From: Streptomyces sp. Q6
GTDB taxonomy: Bacteria; Actinomycetota; Actinomycetes; Streptomycetales; Streptomycetaceae
DNA: 64,000 nucleotides
Assembly (NCBI RefSeq): GCF_036967205.1
Contig: NZ_CP146022.1
Span: forward strand, 3,348,001-3,412,000
Direction: 5' to 3'
Of this stretch, positions 25,519 through 33,768 are shown one piece after another. A model generated the notes under the pieces. The model had not been told where the DNA came from. It saw only the letters and a program-made list of their open reading frames with translations, and did not search any database. The translations under genes were made by a program, and so were the position numbers. Within the stretch, counting starts at the first letter, position 1, and each line of letters opens with the position of its first letter.

Positions 25519-25903
25519 TGGAGATGGCGGGAATCGAACCCGCGTCCAACGGTGCAGCAGCAGGGCTTCTCCGTGTGCAGTTCGCTGCGATTTTCTCGGC
25601 CCCGGCGATCACGCGAACAAGTCGCCGACGGGCCCAGTCACTGTTTGATTTCCCATCGAACCCCGTGACCGGGCTCGATGGTTTAGTTCCCTAGATTATG
25701 CCAGGATCCGGGTCGGGAACATCCCCGGGCTGACACCCTTTTAGGGTCCTTCAGTCGCTGTTATTAGGCAGCGAGGGCGAAGGACTGGGAATCGCTCTTA
25801 GAATTGGCGATTATTGGTTGCGACATATGGTTTACGAGATCATTGCCGCTTCCTCGACACGCTTCCCCTGCTTCGACATCCGCTGTCGAAACCGATCATC
25901 CCC
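25519..25903 (-). ncRNA. ssrA: transfer-messenger RNA (tmRNA)
   Basis: About 385 nt. The 5' end GGGGATGATCGGTTTCGACA (minus strand from 25903) carries the tmRNA-specific GGTTTCGACA segment, and GGGGATG pairs with CATCTCC at 25520-25526 as a 7-bp acceptor stem with one G-U. The T-arm is GCGGG-TTCGATT-CCCGC. The tag reading frame runs 25808 to 25767 and encodes ANSKSDSQSFALAA, ending in tandem TAATAA. After discriminator A the genome reads CGA, so the CCA end must be added post-transcriptionally. With SmpB, encoded just upstream, it rescues stalled ribosomes and tags the product for proteolysis. Confidence 0.97.
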
Positions 25904-26018
25904 ATGTTGATTTTTCAAGTGGGCCCGAAGGCCCGGCGCCCTCACCGTGGAGGACGCCTCCCATCGTACGTGAACAACGCACGACGATGCCAGCCAATTC
26001 CCGCGCCCCCGACGGAGG

Positions 26019-26567
26019 TCAGCGCTCGCGCGCCCGCTGCTTCCGCTTCGCCGCCGCGATCGCGCGGTCCGAGTCCCGCCGGTCCTGCTGCTCGCGCAGC
26101 GTCTGCCGCTTGTCGAACTCGCGCTTGCCCTTGGCCAGCGCGATCTCGGCCTTGGCACGGCCGTCCTTGAAGTAGATCGCGAGGGTGACGATCGTGTGAC
26201 CCGTCTCCTGCGACTTCGACTCCAGCTTGTCGATCTCGTCGCGGTGCAGGAGCAGCTTCCGCTTGCGGCGCACGGAGTGGTTGGTCCAGGTGCCCTGGCT
26301 GTACTCCGGGATATGGGCGTTGTGCAGCCACGCCTCCCGCCCGTCGATCTGGACGAACGCGTCCGTCAGCGACGTCCGGCCCTGCCGCAGCGACTTGACC
26401 TCCGTGCCGGTCAGCACGATGCCGGCCTCGTAGGTGTCCATGATCAAGTAGTCGTGCCGCGCCTTCTTGTTCTGCGCGACGATCTTGCGCTTGCCGTCCT
26501 TCTTGGACGCGTCCCCCTTGCCCTGCTTGGGCTGGGACTCCTTCGGTACGTACATTCCCTTGGCCAT
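26019..26567 (-). CDS. smpB: SsrA-binding protein SmpB
   Basis: A 182-residue tmRNA partner that carries tmRNA-Ala into the empty A site. Family core: [48 protein letters not shown] and a C-terminal basic tail [15 protein letters not shown]. Start chosen at [11 protein letters not shown] (26567); MYVPKES four codons on (26555) is the alternative, with AAGGGA unusually close to it. The N-terminal Lys-rich extension (about 25 residues) is typical of streptomycetes. It lies between the S41 peptidase gene (20-bp spacing) and ssrA. Confidence 0.95.
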   Translation of the reverse strand: MAKGMYVPKESQPKQGKGDASKKDGKRKIVAQNKKARHDYLIMDTYEAGIVLTGTEVKSLRQGRTSLTDAFVQIDGREAWLHNAHIPEYSQGTWTNHSVRRKRKLLLHRDEIDKLESKSQETGHTIVTLAIYFKDGRAKAEIALAKGKREFDKRQTLREQQDRRDSDRAIAAAKRKQRARER

Positions 26568-26586
26568 AGTGCTGGCCATTTTCGCA

Positions 26587-27768
26587 CTACGAGGGGTCCC
26601 CGAGGCCACTCAATACTGTCTCGGCCCGCTGGAGGGCCCCGGCGTCGGCCTCCAGGTCGGGGGTGATGCCGCGCCCGTCGACGCTGCGGCCCGAAGGGGT
26701 GCGGTAGTGCCCGACGGTCAGCTCCGCGACGGAGCCGTCGGGCAGCCGGCTCGGCATCTGGACCGAGCCCTTGCCGAAGGTCCTGGTGCCCACGACGACC
26801 GCGCGGCCGCGGTCCTGGAGGGCTCCCGTGAGCAGTTCGGCCGCGCTCATCGTCCCGCTGTCGACGAGCACGACCACCGGTCTGGACGTGTCCCCGCCGC
26901 GCTCCGCGTGCAGGGCGCGCTGCGCACCCCGTACGTCGTACGTCGCCACGAGGCCGCTGTCGAGGAACCCGGAGGCCGCGGTGACCGCCTCGGTGACCAG
27001 GCCGCCGGAGTTCCCCCGCAGGTCGAGGACGACGCCCGCGCGCGCGGGCGCCTCGCGCACCGCCCTGCGCACCTGTGCGCCGACGCCCTTGGTGAAGGCG
27101 GAGACCTTGATCAGTACGGGCCCCGAGGGCAGGTGCGTGACGGTGACGGAATCGGTCGACAGGTTGGCGCGGCGCAGCGTCTCGCTCCACACGCGCGTGC
27201 CGCGTTGCAGACCGAGCCGGACCGGTGTGCCCGCGTGCTCGCCGCGCAGCAGCGTCAGCACCTCGGTGACCGGCCGCCCGGTGACGGACCTGCCGTCGAC
27301 CGCCGCGATCCGGTCGCCCTCACGGATCCCGGCGAGCTGCGCCGGCGATCCCGTACGGACCTTGGAGACCTCGACCGCGCCGTCGGCGGTGCGCCTGGCC
27401 CGCAGGCCGACCCCCGTGTACGTACCGTCGAGGGCCTGCTCGAAGTCCTCGTACTCGCCCCGGGAGTAGACCGCGCCCCACCGGTCGCCGCTGCGGCTGA
27501 CGGCCTCCTCGGCGGCCTGCGCCGACTCCTTCTGCGACTTGCCGTCGGACATCGCCTCCCGCGCGGCGCGCGTCGCGTCCTCCAGCGGCTCCTCGTGCGC
27601 GGCGGTGACCGAACTGCCGTGCTCCTCCGGAGATTTCCGGCCGTCGCCGGGCCACGAGCCGGTCGCGGCGCCCGCCGCGAGCACGCTCGCGAAGACCAAT
27701 GTCAGGGCCGCCCCACGACCGTAGCGGCGGGGCCGGGACGTCCGAAACAGTGGATCCTGGCCTGACAT
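26587..27768 (-). CDS. S41 family carboxy-terminal processing peptidase
   Basis: A 393-residue exported protease. A membrane anchor/signal (about 16-36, [20 protein letters not shown]) precedes a charged coiled region (about 45-95), a PDZ domain (about 115-200, [21 protein letters not shown]) and the S41 core. The catalytic pair is the Ser of [11 protein letters not shown] and the Lys of TFGKGSVQ, with LRGNSGG as oxyanion/structural segment. It cleaves from C-terminal ends of extracytoplasmic proteins. It follows ftsX across a strong hairpin and precedes smpB by 20 bp, so protease and smpB are probably cotranscribed. Confidence 0.92.
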   Translation of the reverse strand: MSGQDPLFRTSRPRRYGRGAALTLVFASVLAAGAATGSWPGDGRKSPEEHGSSVTAAHEEPLEDATRAAREAMSDGKSQKESAQAAEEAVSRSGDRWGAVYSRGEYEDFEQALDGTYTGVGLRARRTADGAVEVSKVRTGSPAQLAGIREGDRIAAVDGRSVTGRPVTEVLTLLRGEHAGTPVRLGLQRGTRVWSETLRRANLSTDSVTVTHLPSGPVLIKVSAFTKGVGAQVRRAVREAPARAGVVLDLRGNSGGLVTEAVTAASGFLDSGLVATYDVRGAQRALHAERGGDTSRPVVVLVDSGTMSAAELLTGALQDRGRAVVVGTRTFGKGSVQMPSRLPDGSVAELTVGHYRTPSGRSVDGRGITPDLEADAGALQRAETVLSGLGDPS

Positions 27769-27786
27769 GTCGGTGAGTCTAGGACA

Positions 27787-27831
27787 ACGCGGGGCGCCGT
27801 ACGGCTGGTTGAACCGTACGGCGCCCCGCGT
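27787..27831 (-). terminator. terminator after ftsX
   Basis: A perfect 18-bp stem (27787-27804 with 27814-27831) with a 9-nt loop, 16 bp past the ftsX stop. It should end most ftsEX transcripts before the S41 peptidase gene. Confidence 0.85.
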
Positions 27832-27846
27832 CGCGAAGGAGACTCG

Positions 27847-28764
27847 TCACACCTTGAGGTACTTGCGCAACGCCACAAATGCGGCCAGCGCGGGCATCAG
27901 CACACTCACGGCCAGGATGAGCGGCAGCTTCGTCAACACGGCGTCCCAGCCGATGAAGTTGATGAGCTGGAGCTTGTCGGAGAGCGCCACGCCGTTGTCG
28001 ATCACGAAGTACTGGCCGCCCGCCAGGATCGTGCAGGCGATACCGCCGCCGATGAGCCCGGCGACCGCGGCCTCCATGATGAACGGCGCCTGGATGTAGA
28101 AGCCGGACGCGCCGACGAGCCGCATGATGCCGGTCTCGCGGCGGCGGCTGAACGCGGAGACACGGACGGTGTTCACGATCAGGAGCAGCGCGACCACGAG
28201 CATGACCGCCATCACCGCGCCCGCCGCCCAGTTCAGGTAGCCGAGCAGCCGGAAGAGGTTGTCGAGCACGCCCTTCTGGTCCTGCACGGACTGCACACCG
28301 GGCCGCCCGTTGAACGCGGTCGCGATGACCTGGTACTTCTCCGGGTTCTTCAGCTTGATCCGGTACGACTCCTGCAACTGGTCCGGCGTCAGCGAGCTGG
28401 CCAGCGGGGAGTCGCCGAACTGCTCCTTGTAGTGCTTGTACGCGTCGTCCTGCGACTCGTGCGCCACCTTGTCGACGACGGGCAGCTTCTTGAGGTCGAC
28501 GAGGATCTGGTCCTTCTGCTCGGCCGTGACCGGGCCCTTGGCGCAGTTCGGGTCGGACTCGGCGTCCCCCTTGTTGCACAGGAAGATCGAGACGTTGACC
28601 TTGTCGTACCAGTAGCCCTTCATCTGGCCCACCTGGTCGCTCATCAGGAGCGAGGCGCCGAACAGGGCGAGCGAGAGGGCCACCGAGATGATGACGGCGA
28701 AGGTCATCGTGAGATTGCGGCGGAGACCGACGCCGATCTCCGACAGGACGAATTGGGCACGCAT
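27847..28764 (-). CDS. ftsX: cell division protein FtsX
   Basis: A 305-residue permease-like subunit of FtsEX. Helix 1 (about 21-42) is followed by an extracellular domain (about 43-180) that in actinobacteria contacts peptidoglycan hydrolases such as RipC, then three helices (about 185-300). The start MRAQFVLSEIGVGLRRNLTMTFAV and the conserved RRRETGIMRLVGASGFYIQAPFIME segment are typical. Two Cys (CNKGDAESDPNC) in the outer domain may form a disulfide. It starts 40 bp after ftsE in the usual order. Confidence 0.96.
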   Translation of the reverse strand: MRAQFVLSEIGVGLRRNLTMTFAVIISVALSLALFGASLLMSDQVGQMKGYWYDKVNVSIFLCNKGDAESDPNCAKGPVTAEQKDQILVDLKKLPVVDKVAHESQDDAYKHYKEQFGDSPLASSLTPDQLQESYRIKLKNPEKYQVIATAFNGRPGVQSVQDQKGVLDNLFRLLGYLNWAAGAVMAVMLVVALLLIVNTVRVSAFSRRRETGIMRLVGASGFYIQAPFIMEAAVAGLIGGGIACTILAGGQYFVIDNGVALSDKLQLINFIGWDAVLTKLPLILAVSVLMPALAAFVALRKYLKV

Positions 28765-28804
28765 AGCGTCTACTGAGCCTTTCGCAGCTTTCTCTGTACT
28801 TCTC

Positions 28805-29494
28805 TCAGTGCTGGTAGCCGTAGACGCCGCGCGACTGGTCGCGCACGAGGCGGCCGTGCTCCAGCTCGATGACGCGCTTGCGCATCTGGTCCACGATGTT
28901 CTGGTCGTGGGTGGCCATCACGACGGTGGTACCCGTCCGGTTGATGCGGTCGAGGAGCTTCATGATGCCGACGGACGTCTGCGGGTCGAGGTTGCCCGTG
29001 GGCTCGTCCGCGATCAGCAGCTTGGGCCGGTTCACGAAGGCGCGGGCGATGGCCACGCGCTGCTGCTCACCACCGGAGAGCTCGCCCGGACGGCGGTCCT
29101 CCTTGCCACCGAGGCCGACGAGGTCGAGCACCTGGGGGACGGCCTTGCGGATCTCGCCGCGCGGCCGGCCGATGACCTCCTGCGCGAAGGCGACGTTCTC
29201 GCCGACCGTCTTGTTGGGCAGCAGGCGGAAGTCCTGGAAGACCGTGCCGAGCTGGCGGCGGATCTGCGGGACCTTCCAGTTGGAGACGCGGCCGAGGTCC
29301 TTGCCCAGGACGTGCACCTGGCCGTGGCTGGCCCGCTCCTCGCGCAGGATGAGGCGCAGGAACGTCGACTTGCCGGAGCCGGACGAACCGACCAGGAAGA
29401 CGAACTCACCGCGCTCGACCTCCAGGGAGACATCCCTGAGGGCGGGCCGGGTCTGCTTGGGATAGACCTTGGAGACGTTGTCGAATCGGATCAC
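28805..29494 (-). CDS. ftsE: cell division ATP-binding protein FtsE
   Basis: A 229-residue ABC ATPase partnering FtsX; it drives conformational control of septal peptidoglycan hydrolases rather than transport. Start [19 protein letters not shown], Walker [10 protein letters not shown] (about 36-44), signature [15 protein letters not shown] (about 140), Walker [13 protein letters not shown], and H-loop MATHD. It is the standard length. A 290-bp spacer upstream separates it from the divergent small zinc-ribbon gene. Confidence 0.97.
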   Translation of the reverse strand: MIRFDNVSKVYPKQTRPALRDVSLEVERGEFVFLVGSSGSGKSTFLRLILREERASHGQVHVLGKDLGRVSNWKVPQIRRQLGTVFQDFRLLPNKTVGENVAFAQEVIGRPRGEIRKAVPQVLDLVGLGGKEDRRPGELSGGEQQRVAIARAFVNRPKLLIADEPTGNLDPQTSVGIMKLLDRINRTGTTVVMATHDQNIVDQMRKRVIELEHGRLVRDQSRGVYGYQH

Positions 29495-29784
29495 GGGTGC
29501 ACCACAGGTCGCCGGGGGTAGGTGAGCGTGACCATACGCGAACCGGCATGCGGAGCGCAGGCGCCGACCCCGCTTGCGCGTTTTGTCCCCGTACGGAGCC
29601 TGCCGCGGTGCCGCTTTTGTCCATCCCCTGCCTGGTCAGCGACCGTCCTGGGGGCGGGCCGCGCCGAAAATCCGGGAAGCTGGCACAGTGGTAGGGGGAA
29701 CGGTTGCGTTTCCCGGAGCGTTGAGCGGAGAGAACCAGTGGGTATCCATCGGCCGGCTCCGCCGCGCGGGAGGAGGAGAAGCGC

Positions 29785-29976
29785 ATGACCTACGACCGCC
29801 TGGTGTGCGCGAACTGCGCGGCCCCCGTCAGCGAGGGCCGCTGCCCGGTGTGCCGGGCCAACCGCGAGCGGCTCCAGCAGGAGGGACCGCTGTCGGGCCT
29901 CAGCCCTGCCGCGCTGATAGTTCTGTTGGCCGTGCTCGTCGCGGCCGTGGCGCTCCTCGCGCATCAGACCGTGTAG
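29785..29976 (+). CDS. small zinc-ribbon membrane protein
   Basis: A 63-residue protein with a strong ribosome site (GGGAGGAGG about 8 nt upstream). Cys8-x2-Cys11 and Cys20-x2-Cys23 (VCANCAAPVSEGRCPVC) make a zinc ribbon facing the cytoplasm. A linker and one C-terminal hydrophobic helix (about 42-60, ALIVLLAVLVAAVALLAH) follow, so it is tail-anchored. Function unknown; I recall similar small proteins at this locus in streptomycetes. It converges on the LAETG gene across a strong bidirectional hairpin and is divergent from ftsE. Confidence 0.85.
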   Translation: MTYDRLVCANCAAPVSEGRCPVCRANRERLQQEGPLSGLSPAALIVLLAVLVAAVALLAHQTV

Positions 29977-29998
29977 CCGGCGCCCCCGAAGACACGCC

Positions 29999-30033
29999 AA
30001 GGGCCCGGAGCCGCCGAGCGGCTCCGGGCCCTT
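29999..30033. terminator. bidirectional terminator between two convergent genes
   Basis: A perfect 15-bp stem (29999-30013 with 30019-30033) with a CCGAG loop lies between the stop codons of the zinc-ribbon gene (plus) and the LAETG gene (minus), about 22 bp from each. Confidence 0.88.
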
Positions 30034-30054
30034 GTGTGTGCGTGTGCGCCCGCG

Positions 30055-30930
30055 TTACGCGGCAGCGCCGCGGTTGCCGACGAGGCGCGGCAGGAGCCGG
30101 AAGCCGACGCCGCCCGCGATCATCGTCGCCGCACCGATCAGCAGCACGGTGGTGCCGTCGGCACCGGTCTCGGCGAGCTCGCCGTCCTTGCCCTGGTCGG
30201 CGGTCTGCTCGGCCGGCGTGGTGCCGGTGTCCTGGAGGCTGTCCTTGCCCTGACCCTGCTCGACGGGGTTGTTGTTGCCGTCGGGGGTGGTGTGGTCACC
30301 GCCGGTGGAGCCGCCCGTGGAGGAGGAACCGCCGGTGGACGAGGAACCGCCCGTGGAGTCGTCGCCGCCGGTGGACGAGCCACCCGTGGAGGACGAGCCA
30401 CCGGTCGAGGACGAGCCACCCGTGGAGGAGGAACCGCCCGTGGAGGACGAACCACCGGTCGAGGAGGAACCGCCCGTGGAGGACGAACCACCGGTCGAGG
30501 ACGAGCCACCGGTCGAGGACGAGCCACCCGTGGAGGACGAACCGCCCGTGGAGGAGGAACCGCCGGTCGTCGAGGAACCGCCCGTGGAGGACGATCCACC
30601 GGTCGTCGAGGAACCGCCGGTCGAGGACGAGCCACCCGTGGTGGACGAACCGCCGGTCGAGGAGGAACCGCCCGTGGAGGAGGAACCGCCGGTGGCCGCA
30701 CCCGTGGTGCCACCGCTGGTGTTGCAGACCCCGATCGGGTCGCAGGTTTCCTCGGCCCCGAGTTCGGCGGAGATACCGTCCTCGTCGGCGCTCACGCCGA
30801 CGCTGCCGCCCAGCAGGTCGACACTCACGCCCGCGGCGGAGGCGGCACCCGCGGCGGTCAGGGACGCACCGGCAGCGATCACCGCGCCGGCGGCTATACG
30901 CGCCACACGGATACGCGTCTTCTTGGTCAT
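30055..30930 (-). CDS. LAETG sortase-anchored protein with Gly-Ser-Ser-Ser-Thr-Gly repeats
   Basis: A 291-residue surface protein. Signal peptide about 1-33 (KKTRIRVARIAAGAVIAAGA, then ASAAG). A short mature head (GVSVDLLGGSVGVSADEDG) contains CDPIGVC, two Cys likely paired. Then about 135 residues of hexapeptide GGSSST repeats with SSTT variants. The C-terminus has the sorting signal LAETG, a helix (TTVLLIGAATMIAGGVGF) and basic RLLPRLVGNRG. LAxTG is the motif of class E sortases in streptomycetes, so it should be covalently wall-linked. The repeat is a flexible stalk. Start MTKKTR chosen; ORF extends 8 codons upstream. Function unknown. Confidence 0.87.
   Translation of the reverse strand: MTKKTRIRVARIAAGAVIAAGASLTAAGAASAAGVSVDLLGGSVGVSADEDGISAELGAEETCDPIGVCNTSGGTTGAATGGSSSTGGSSSTGGSSTTGGSSSTGGSSTTGGSSSTGGSSTTGGSSSTGGSSSTGGSSSTGGSSSTGGSSSTGGSSSTGGSSSTGGSSSTGGSSSTGGSSSTGGSSTGGDDSTGGSSSTGGSSSTGGSTGGDHTTPDGNNNPVEQGQGKDSLQDTGTTPAEQTADQGKDGELAETGADGTTVLLIGAATMIAGGVGFRLLPRLVGNRGAAA
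30300..30695 (-). repeat. 18-bp coding repeat encoding GGSSST
   Basis: Roughly twenty tandem degenerate 18-bp units inside the LAETG gene, plus-strand form ccaccgGTGGACGAGGAA-like with ccc/ggt third-base swaps. Units differ mainly at synonymous positions and by Ser/Thr exchange. Such arrays commonly change copy number between strains. The opposite strand is also open and reads as Pro-Pro-Val-Glu-Asp-Glu repeats, which is a by-product. Confidence 0.8.
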
Positions 30931-31244
30931 CTGTCTGCTACCCCCAGTAGCCAATCGTCAATGGAGCAGCGCCCGGGACGGCGTCCGATCAGGGGCAGCA
31001 GGGGTCGCGTTCGACCCTCCCCCGTTCACACACGTCCCACTGATACGCATGCCGCGCGCCAGCCTTCCCAGTTTTCAGATCAACGTCAAGGTCGTTGCGC
31101 ACGCAATGTCCGCAATAGCGCGACTTGCCCGTCGTACGGACATGTGACTGTGACGTAAAAGGCGGAAACGCCTTCACGTTTCCCGCACAACAAAAGGCAA
31201 CTGCCGCTCTATGAGCGGCAGTTGCCTTGTCGATAAAGCGGCGC
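30931..31244. other. intergenic region between prfB and the LAETG gene
   Basis: 314 bases. The right part holds the two hairpins ending prfB. The left part (30931-31150) is the promoter side of the LAETG gene on the minus strand. No coding frame with family-like sequence is present, and no convincing -10/-35 pair was found. Confidence 0.5.
31159..31228 (-). terminator. tandem terminators of prfB
   Basis: The first hairpin is a perfect 15-bp stem (31194-31208 with 31214-31228), 17 bp past the prfB stop. A second small hairpin with a GAAA loop (31159-31164 with 31169-31174) is followed by TTTTA on the minus strand. Together they form an efficient double terminator. Confidence 0.88.
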
Positions 31245-32351
31245 CTACTTCTCCGTCTGCTTGCGCCAGCGAATTCCGGCCTCGATGAAACCGTCGATCT
31301 CGCCATCGAGAACGGCCTGCGGATTTCCGACCTCGAACTCCGTACGGAGGTCCTTGACCATCTGGTACGGGTGCAGGACGTACGACCGCATCTGGTTGCC
31401 CCAGGAGCTGCCGCCGTCGCCCTTGAGGGCGTCCATCTTGGCGCGGTCCTCCTGGCGCTGGCGCTCCAGGAGCTTGGCCTGGAGCACGTTCATCGCCGTG
31501 GCCTTGTTCTGGATCTGGGAGCGCTCGTTCTGGCAGGAGACCACGATGCCGGTGGGGATGTGGGTCAGCCGGACCGCGGAGTCCGTCGTGTTCACGCCCT
31601 GGCCGCCGGGGCCCGAGGACCGGTAGACGTCCACGCGCAGGTCCGACTCGTCGATGTCGACGTGGTCGGTCTGCTCGACGACGGGGAGCACCTCGACGCC
31701 CGCGAACGACGTCTGACGGCGGCCCTGGTTGTCGAACGGGGAGATGCGCACCAGGCGGTGCGTGCCCTGCTCGACGGAGAGCGTCCCGTAGGCGTACGGG
31801 ACCTGGACGGCGAAGGTGGTCGACTTGATGCCGGCCTCTTCCGCGTACGACGTCTCGTAGACCTCGGTCTTGTAGCCGTGGCGCTCGGCCCAGCGCAGGT
31901 ACATGCGCTGGAGCTGCTCGGCGAAGTCCGCGGCGTCGACGCCGCCGGCCTCCGCGCGAATGTTGACCAGCGCCTCGCGGGCGTCGTACTCACCGCTCAG
32001 GAGCGTACGGACTTCCATCTCGTCCAGGGCCTTCTTGACCGAGGTCAGCTCGGACTCGGCCTCGGCGCGGGTGTCCGGGTCGTCCTCCTCCTCGGCCATC
32101 TCGAAGAGCACGGAGAGGTCGTCGATGCGACCGCGCAGGGCCTCGGCCTTGCGGACCTCCGCCTGGAGGTGACTCAGCTTGCTGGTGATCTTCTGTGCCG
32201 CTTCGGGGTCGTCCCAGAGGGACGGCGCGGCCGCCTGCTCCTCGAGCACGGCGATATCTGCCCTCAGCTTGTCGAGGTCCAGGACGGCCTCGATCGACTC
32301 CATGGTCGAGGAGAGGGACTTCAGCTCTTCGGAAACATCGACGACTGCCAC
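31245..32351 (-). CDS. prfB: peptide chain release factor 2
   Basis: A 368-residue translation terminator for UGA and UAA. It starts at GTG ([13 protein letters not shown]). The SPF tripeptide that reads stop codons is in [12 protein letters not shown], and the GGQ catalytic loop in [16 protein letters not shown]. It is one uninterrupted frame, so the programmed UGA frameshift seen in E. coli and many other prfB genes is absent, as expected for actinobacteria. Double terminator downstream; pkaB lies 69 bp upstream on the same strand behind its own hairpin. Confidence 0.96.
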   Translation of the reverse strand: MAVVDVSEELKSLSSTMESIEAVLDLDKLRADIAVLEEQAAAPSLWDDPEAAQKITSKLSHLQAEVRKAEALRGRIDDLSVLFEMAEEEDDPDTRAEAESELTSVKKALDEMEVRTLLSGEYDAREALVNIRAEAGGVDAADFAEQLQRMYLRWAERHGYKTEVYETSYAEEAGIKSTTFAVQVPYAYGTLSVEQGTHRLVRISPFDNQGRRQTSFAGVEVLPVVEQTDHVDIDESDLRVDVYRSSGPGGQGVNTTDSAVRLTHIPTGIVVSCQNERSQIQNKATAMNVLQAKLLERQRQEDRAKMDALKGDGGSSWGNQMRSYVLHPYQMVKDLRTEFEVGNPQAVLDGEIDGFIEAGIRWRKQTEK

Positions 32352-32386
32352 AACACCAGCCTAACGGCTGGGGCAAGTGCTCTCGG

Positions 32387-32411
32387 CCGGGCGCCGGTCC
32401 TCGGCGCCCGG
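32387..32411 (-). terminator. terminator of pkaB
   Basis: A 10-bp perfect stem (32387-32396 with 32402-32411) with loop GTCCT, 9 bp past the pkaB stop and 35 bp before the prfB start. Confidence 0.75.
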
Positions 32412-32420
32412 GGCCGTGCG

Positions 32421-33656
32421 CTACGGCGTCGGCGGAGCCGAGTTGTTGCTGTCCTGGGGCGGCGCCTGGTCGTCCCCGGAGGAGACCGCCCAGATGCCAC
32501 CGCCGACCGCGGCGGCGAGGACGACACCGGCCACGCCGAACGTGATGCGCCGGCGCCGCGCCGAGTGGCGGTTGCGGGCCGAGCCGGGGCGCGGGGCGCC
32601 GCTGGCGCGGGGCGCGCGGGCCGTGCCGCGGGCGCCGCCGGCCAGCTCGTCCGGTGCCGGGACCCTCATCGACGTATGGGTGTCGCGGTTGGAGTCGGTG
32701 GAGGCGGAGCCGGGGACCAGGGAGACGGCGCCGCGGCGGGGGGCCGGTGTGTCGTCCGGCTCCGGGACCGTGGTCTCGGGCTCCTCGGGGAGCGGCTCCG
32801 TGTCCGGCTCGTCGACGTCCAGGGGGGCCATGCCCGCCAGGAGGGGTTGCAGCTCGCGCAGCCGGGCGGCCAGCTCCGAGGCGCGCAGCCGGGAGGCCGG
32901 GGCCTTGGCCAGGCACTGGATGAGCAGCTGCCACAGCTCGTCCGGGATGCCGGGGAGCGGGACGACGGTCTCCGTGACGTGGCGGCGCAGGATGGCTCCC
33001 GGGTGGCCGCCGCCGAAGGGCGTGAAGCCCGCCAGGAGCTCGTACAGGACCGTCGCCAGGGCGTAGATGTCGACGGCCGCGCGGGGCGGCAGGCCCTCGA
33101 TGATCTCGGGGGCGAGGTAGTCGGGGGTGCCGATGATCTTCGTCGCGCGGGTGCGGCGCGGGGTGTCGATCAGCTTGGCGACGCCGAAGTCGGTGAGGAG
33201 GGCGGGGTGCGCTCCTCCGGGGCCGATCGGTCCCTGCATGTCCAGGAGGATGTTCTCGGGCTTCACGTCGCGGTGCACGATGCCCGCCGCGTGGGCGGCG
33301 GCCAGCGCGTCGGCGACGTCCGCCGCGATGGCGACGGCTGCCTCGGGGGCCAGCCGCCGCTCGCGCTCCAGCCGGGTGCGCAGATCGGTGCCTCGTACGA
33401 GGTCCATGACCAGGGCCAGGTCGTTCCCGTCGACCACCAGGTCGTGCACACCGACCACGCGCGCGTGGTCGAGGCTCAGCAGGGCGGTGCGCTCCTGGAC
33501 GAAGCGGCCGACCAGCTCCTGGTCGGAGGCGAGGTCCTCGCGCAGCAATTTGATGGCGACCGGACCATCGGGTCCCTCGCCCAGCCACACCGTGCCCGCA
33601 CTGCCGCGACCCAGGATCTGGTGTGCGGTGTACCGGCTGCCGATCTTGCGTGCCAA
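32421..33656 (-). CDS. pkaB: Ser/Thr protein kinase PkaB
   Basis: A 411-residue Hanks-type kinase. Gly-rich loop GRGSAGTVWLGEG (about 16-28), Lys in VAIKLLRED, catalytic HRDVKPENILL, DFG as TDFGVAKL, activation loop with Thr-rich TRATKIIGTPDYLAPE. The kinase lobe ends near 275. A Pro/Glu/Asp-rich linker follows, then one membrane helix (about 370-390, TFGVAGVVLAAAVGGGIWAV) and a short outer tail without PASTA domains. Order pkaA-pkaB matches S. coelicolor. Likely autophosphorylates and acts with PkaA; substrates unknown. Confidence 0.93.
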   Translation of the reverse strand: MARKIGSRYTAHQILGRGSAGTVWLGEGPDGPVAIKLLREDLASDQELVGRFVQERTALLSLDHARVVGVHDLVVDGNDLALVMDLVRGTDLRTRLERERRLAPEAAVAIAADVADALAAAHAAGIVHRDVKPENILLDMQGPIGPGGAHPALLTDFGVAKLIDTPRRTRATKIIGTPDYLAPEIIEGLPPRAAVDIYALATVLYELLAGFTPFGGGHPGAILRRHVTETVVPLPGIPDELWQLLIQCLAKAPASRLRASELAARLRELQPLLAGMAPLDVDEPDTEPLPEEPETTVPEPDDTPAPRRGAVSLVPGSASTDSNRDTHTSMRVPAPDELAGGARGTARAPRASGAPRPGSARNRHSARRRRITFGVAGVVLAAAVGGGIWAVSSGDDQAPPQDSNNSAPPTP

Positions 33657-33676
33657 GACTGCTCCTACAGACGCGT

Positions 33677-33710
33677 GTTGGCGCCCAAGCTACGCGGCTC
33701 GGGCGCCAAC
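33677..33710 (-). terminator. hairpin between pkaA and pkaB
   Basis: A 10-bp perfect stem (33677-33686 with 33701-33710) with a 14-nt loop, 58 bp past the pkaA stop and 20 bp before the pkaB start. It may partly terminate pkaA transcripts or shape the pkaB leader. Confidence 0.45.
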
Positions 33711-33768
33711 CAACGCATCAGCGGGGGAAATCACCCGCCGGATGTCGACAAATCTCCAACATCGCCGT

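Noticed and set aside
25519-25560. tRNA gene suggested by the T-arm-like GCGGGTTCGATTCCCGC
   Set aside because: It is the tRNA-like end of tmRNA; the partner acceptor strand and tag frame are about 330 nt away.
30269-31147. Long plus-strand frame of Pro-Pro-Val-Glu-Asp-Glu repeats
   Set aside because: It is the antisense reading of the GGSSST repeat gene, with no signal peptide or ribosome site; the minus strand has both a signal peptide and a sorting signal.
31245-32351. Programmed frameshift in prfB
   Set aside because: The gene is one continuous frame with no internal UGA near codon 25.
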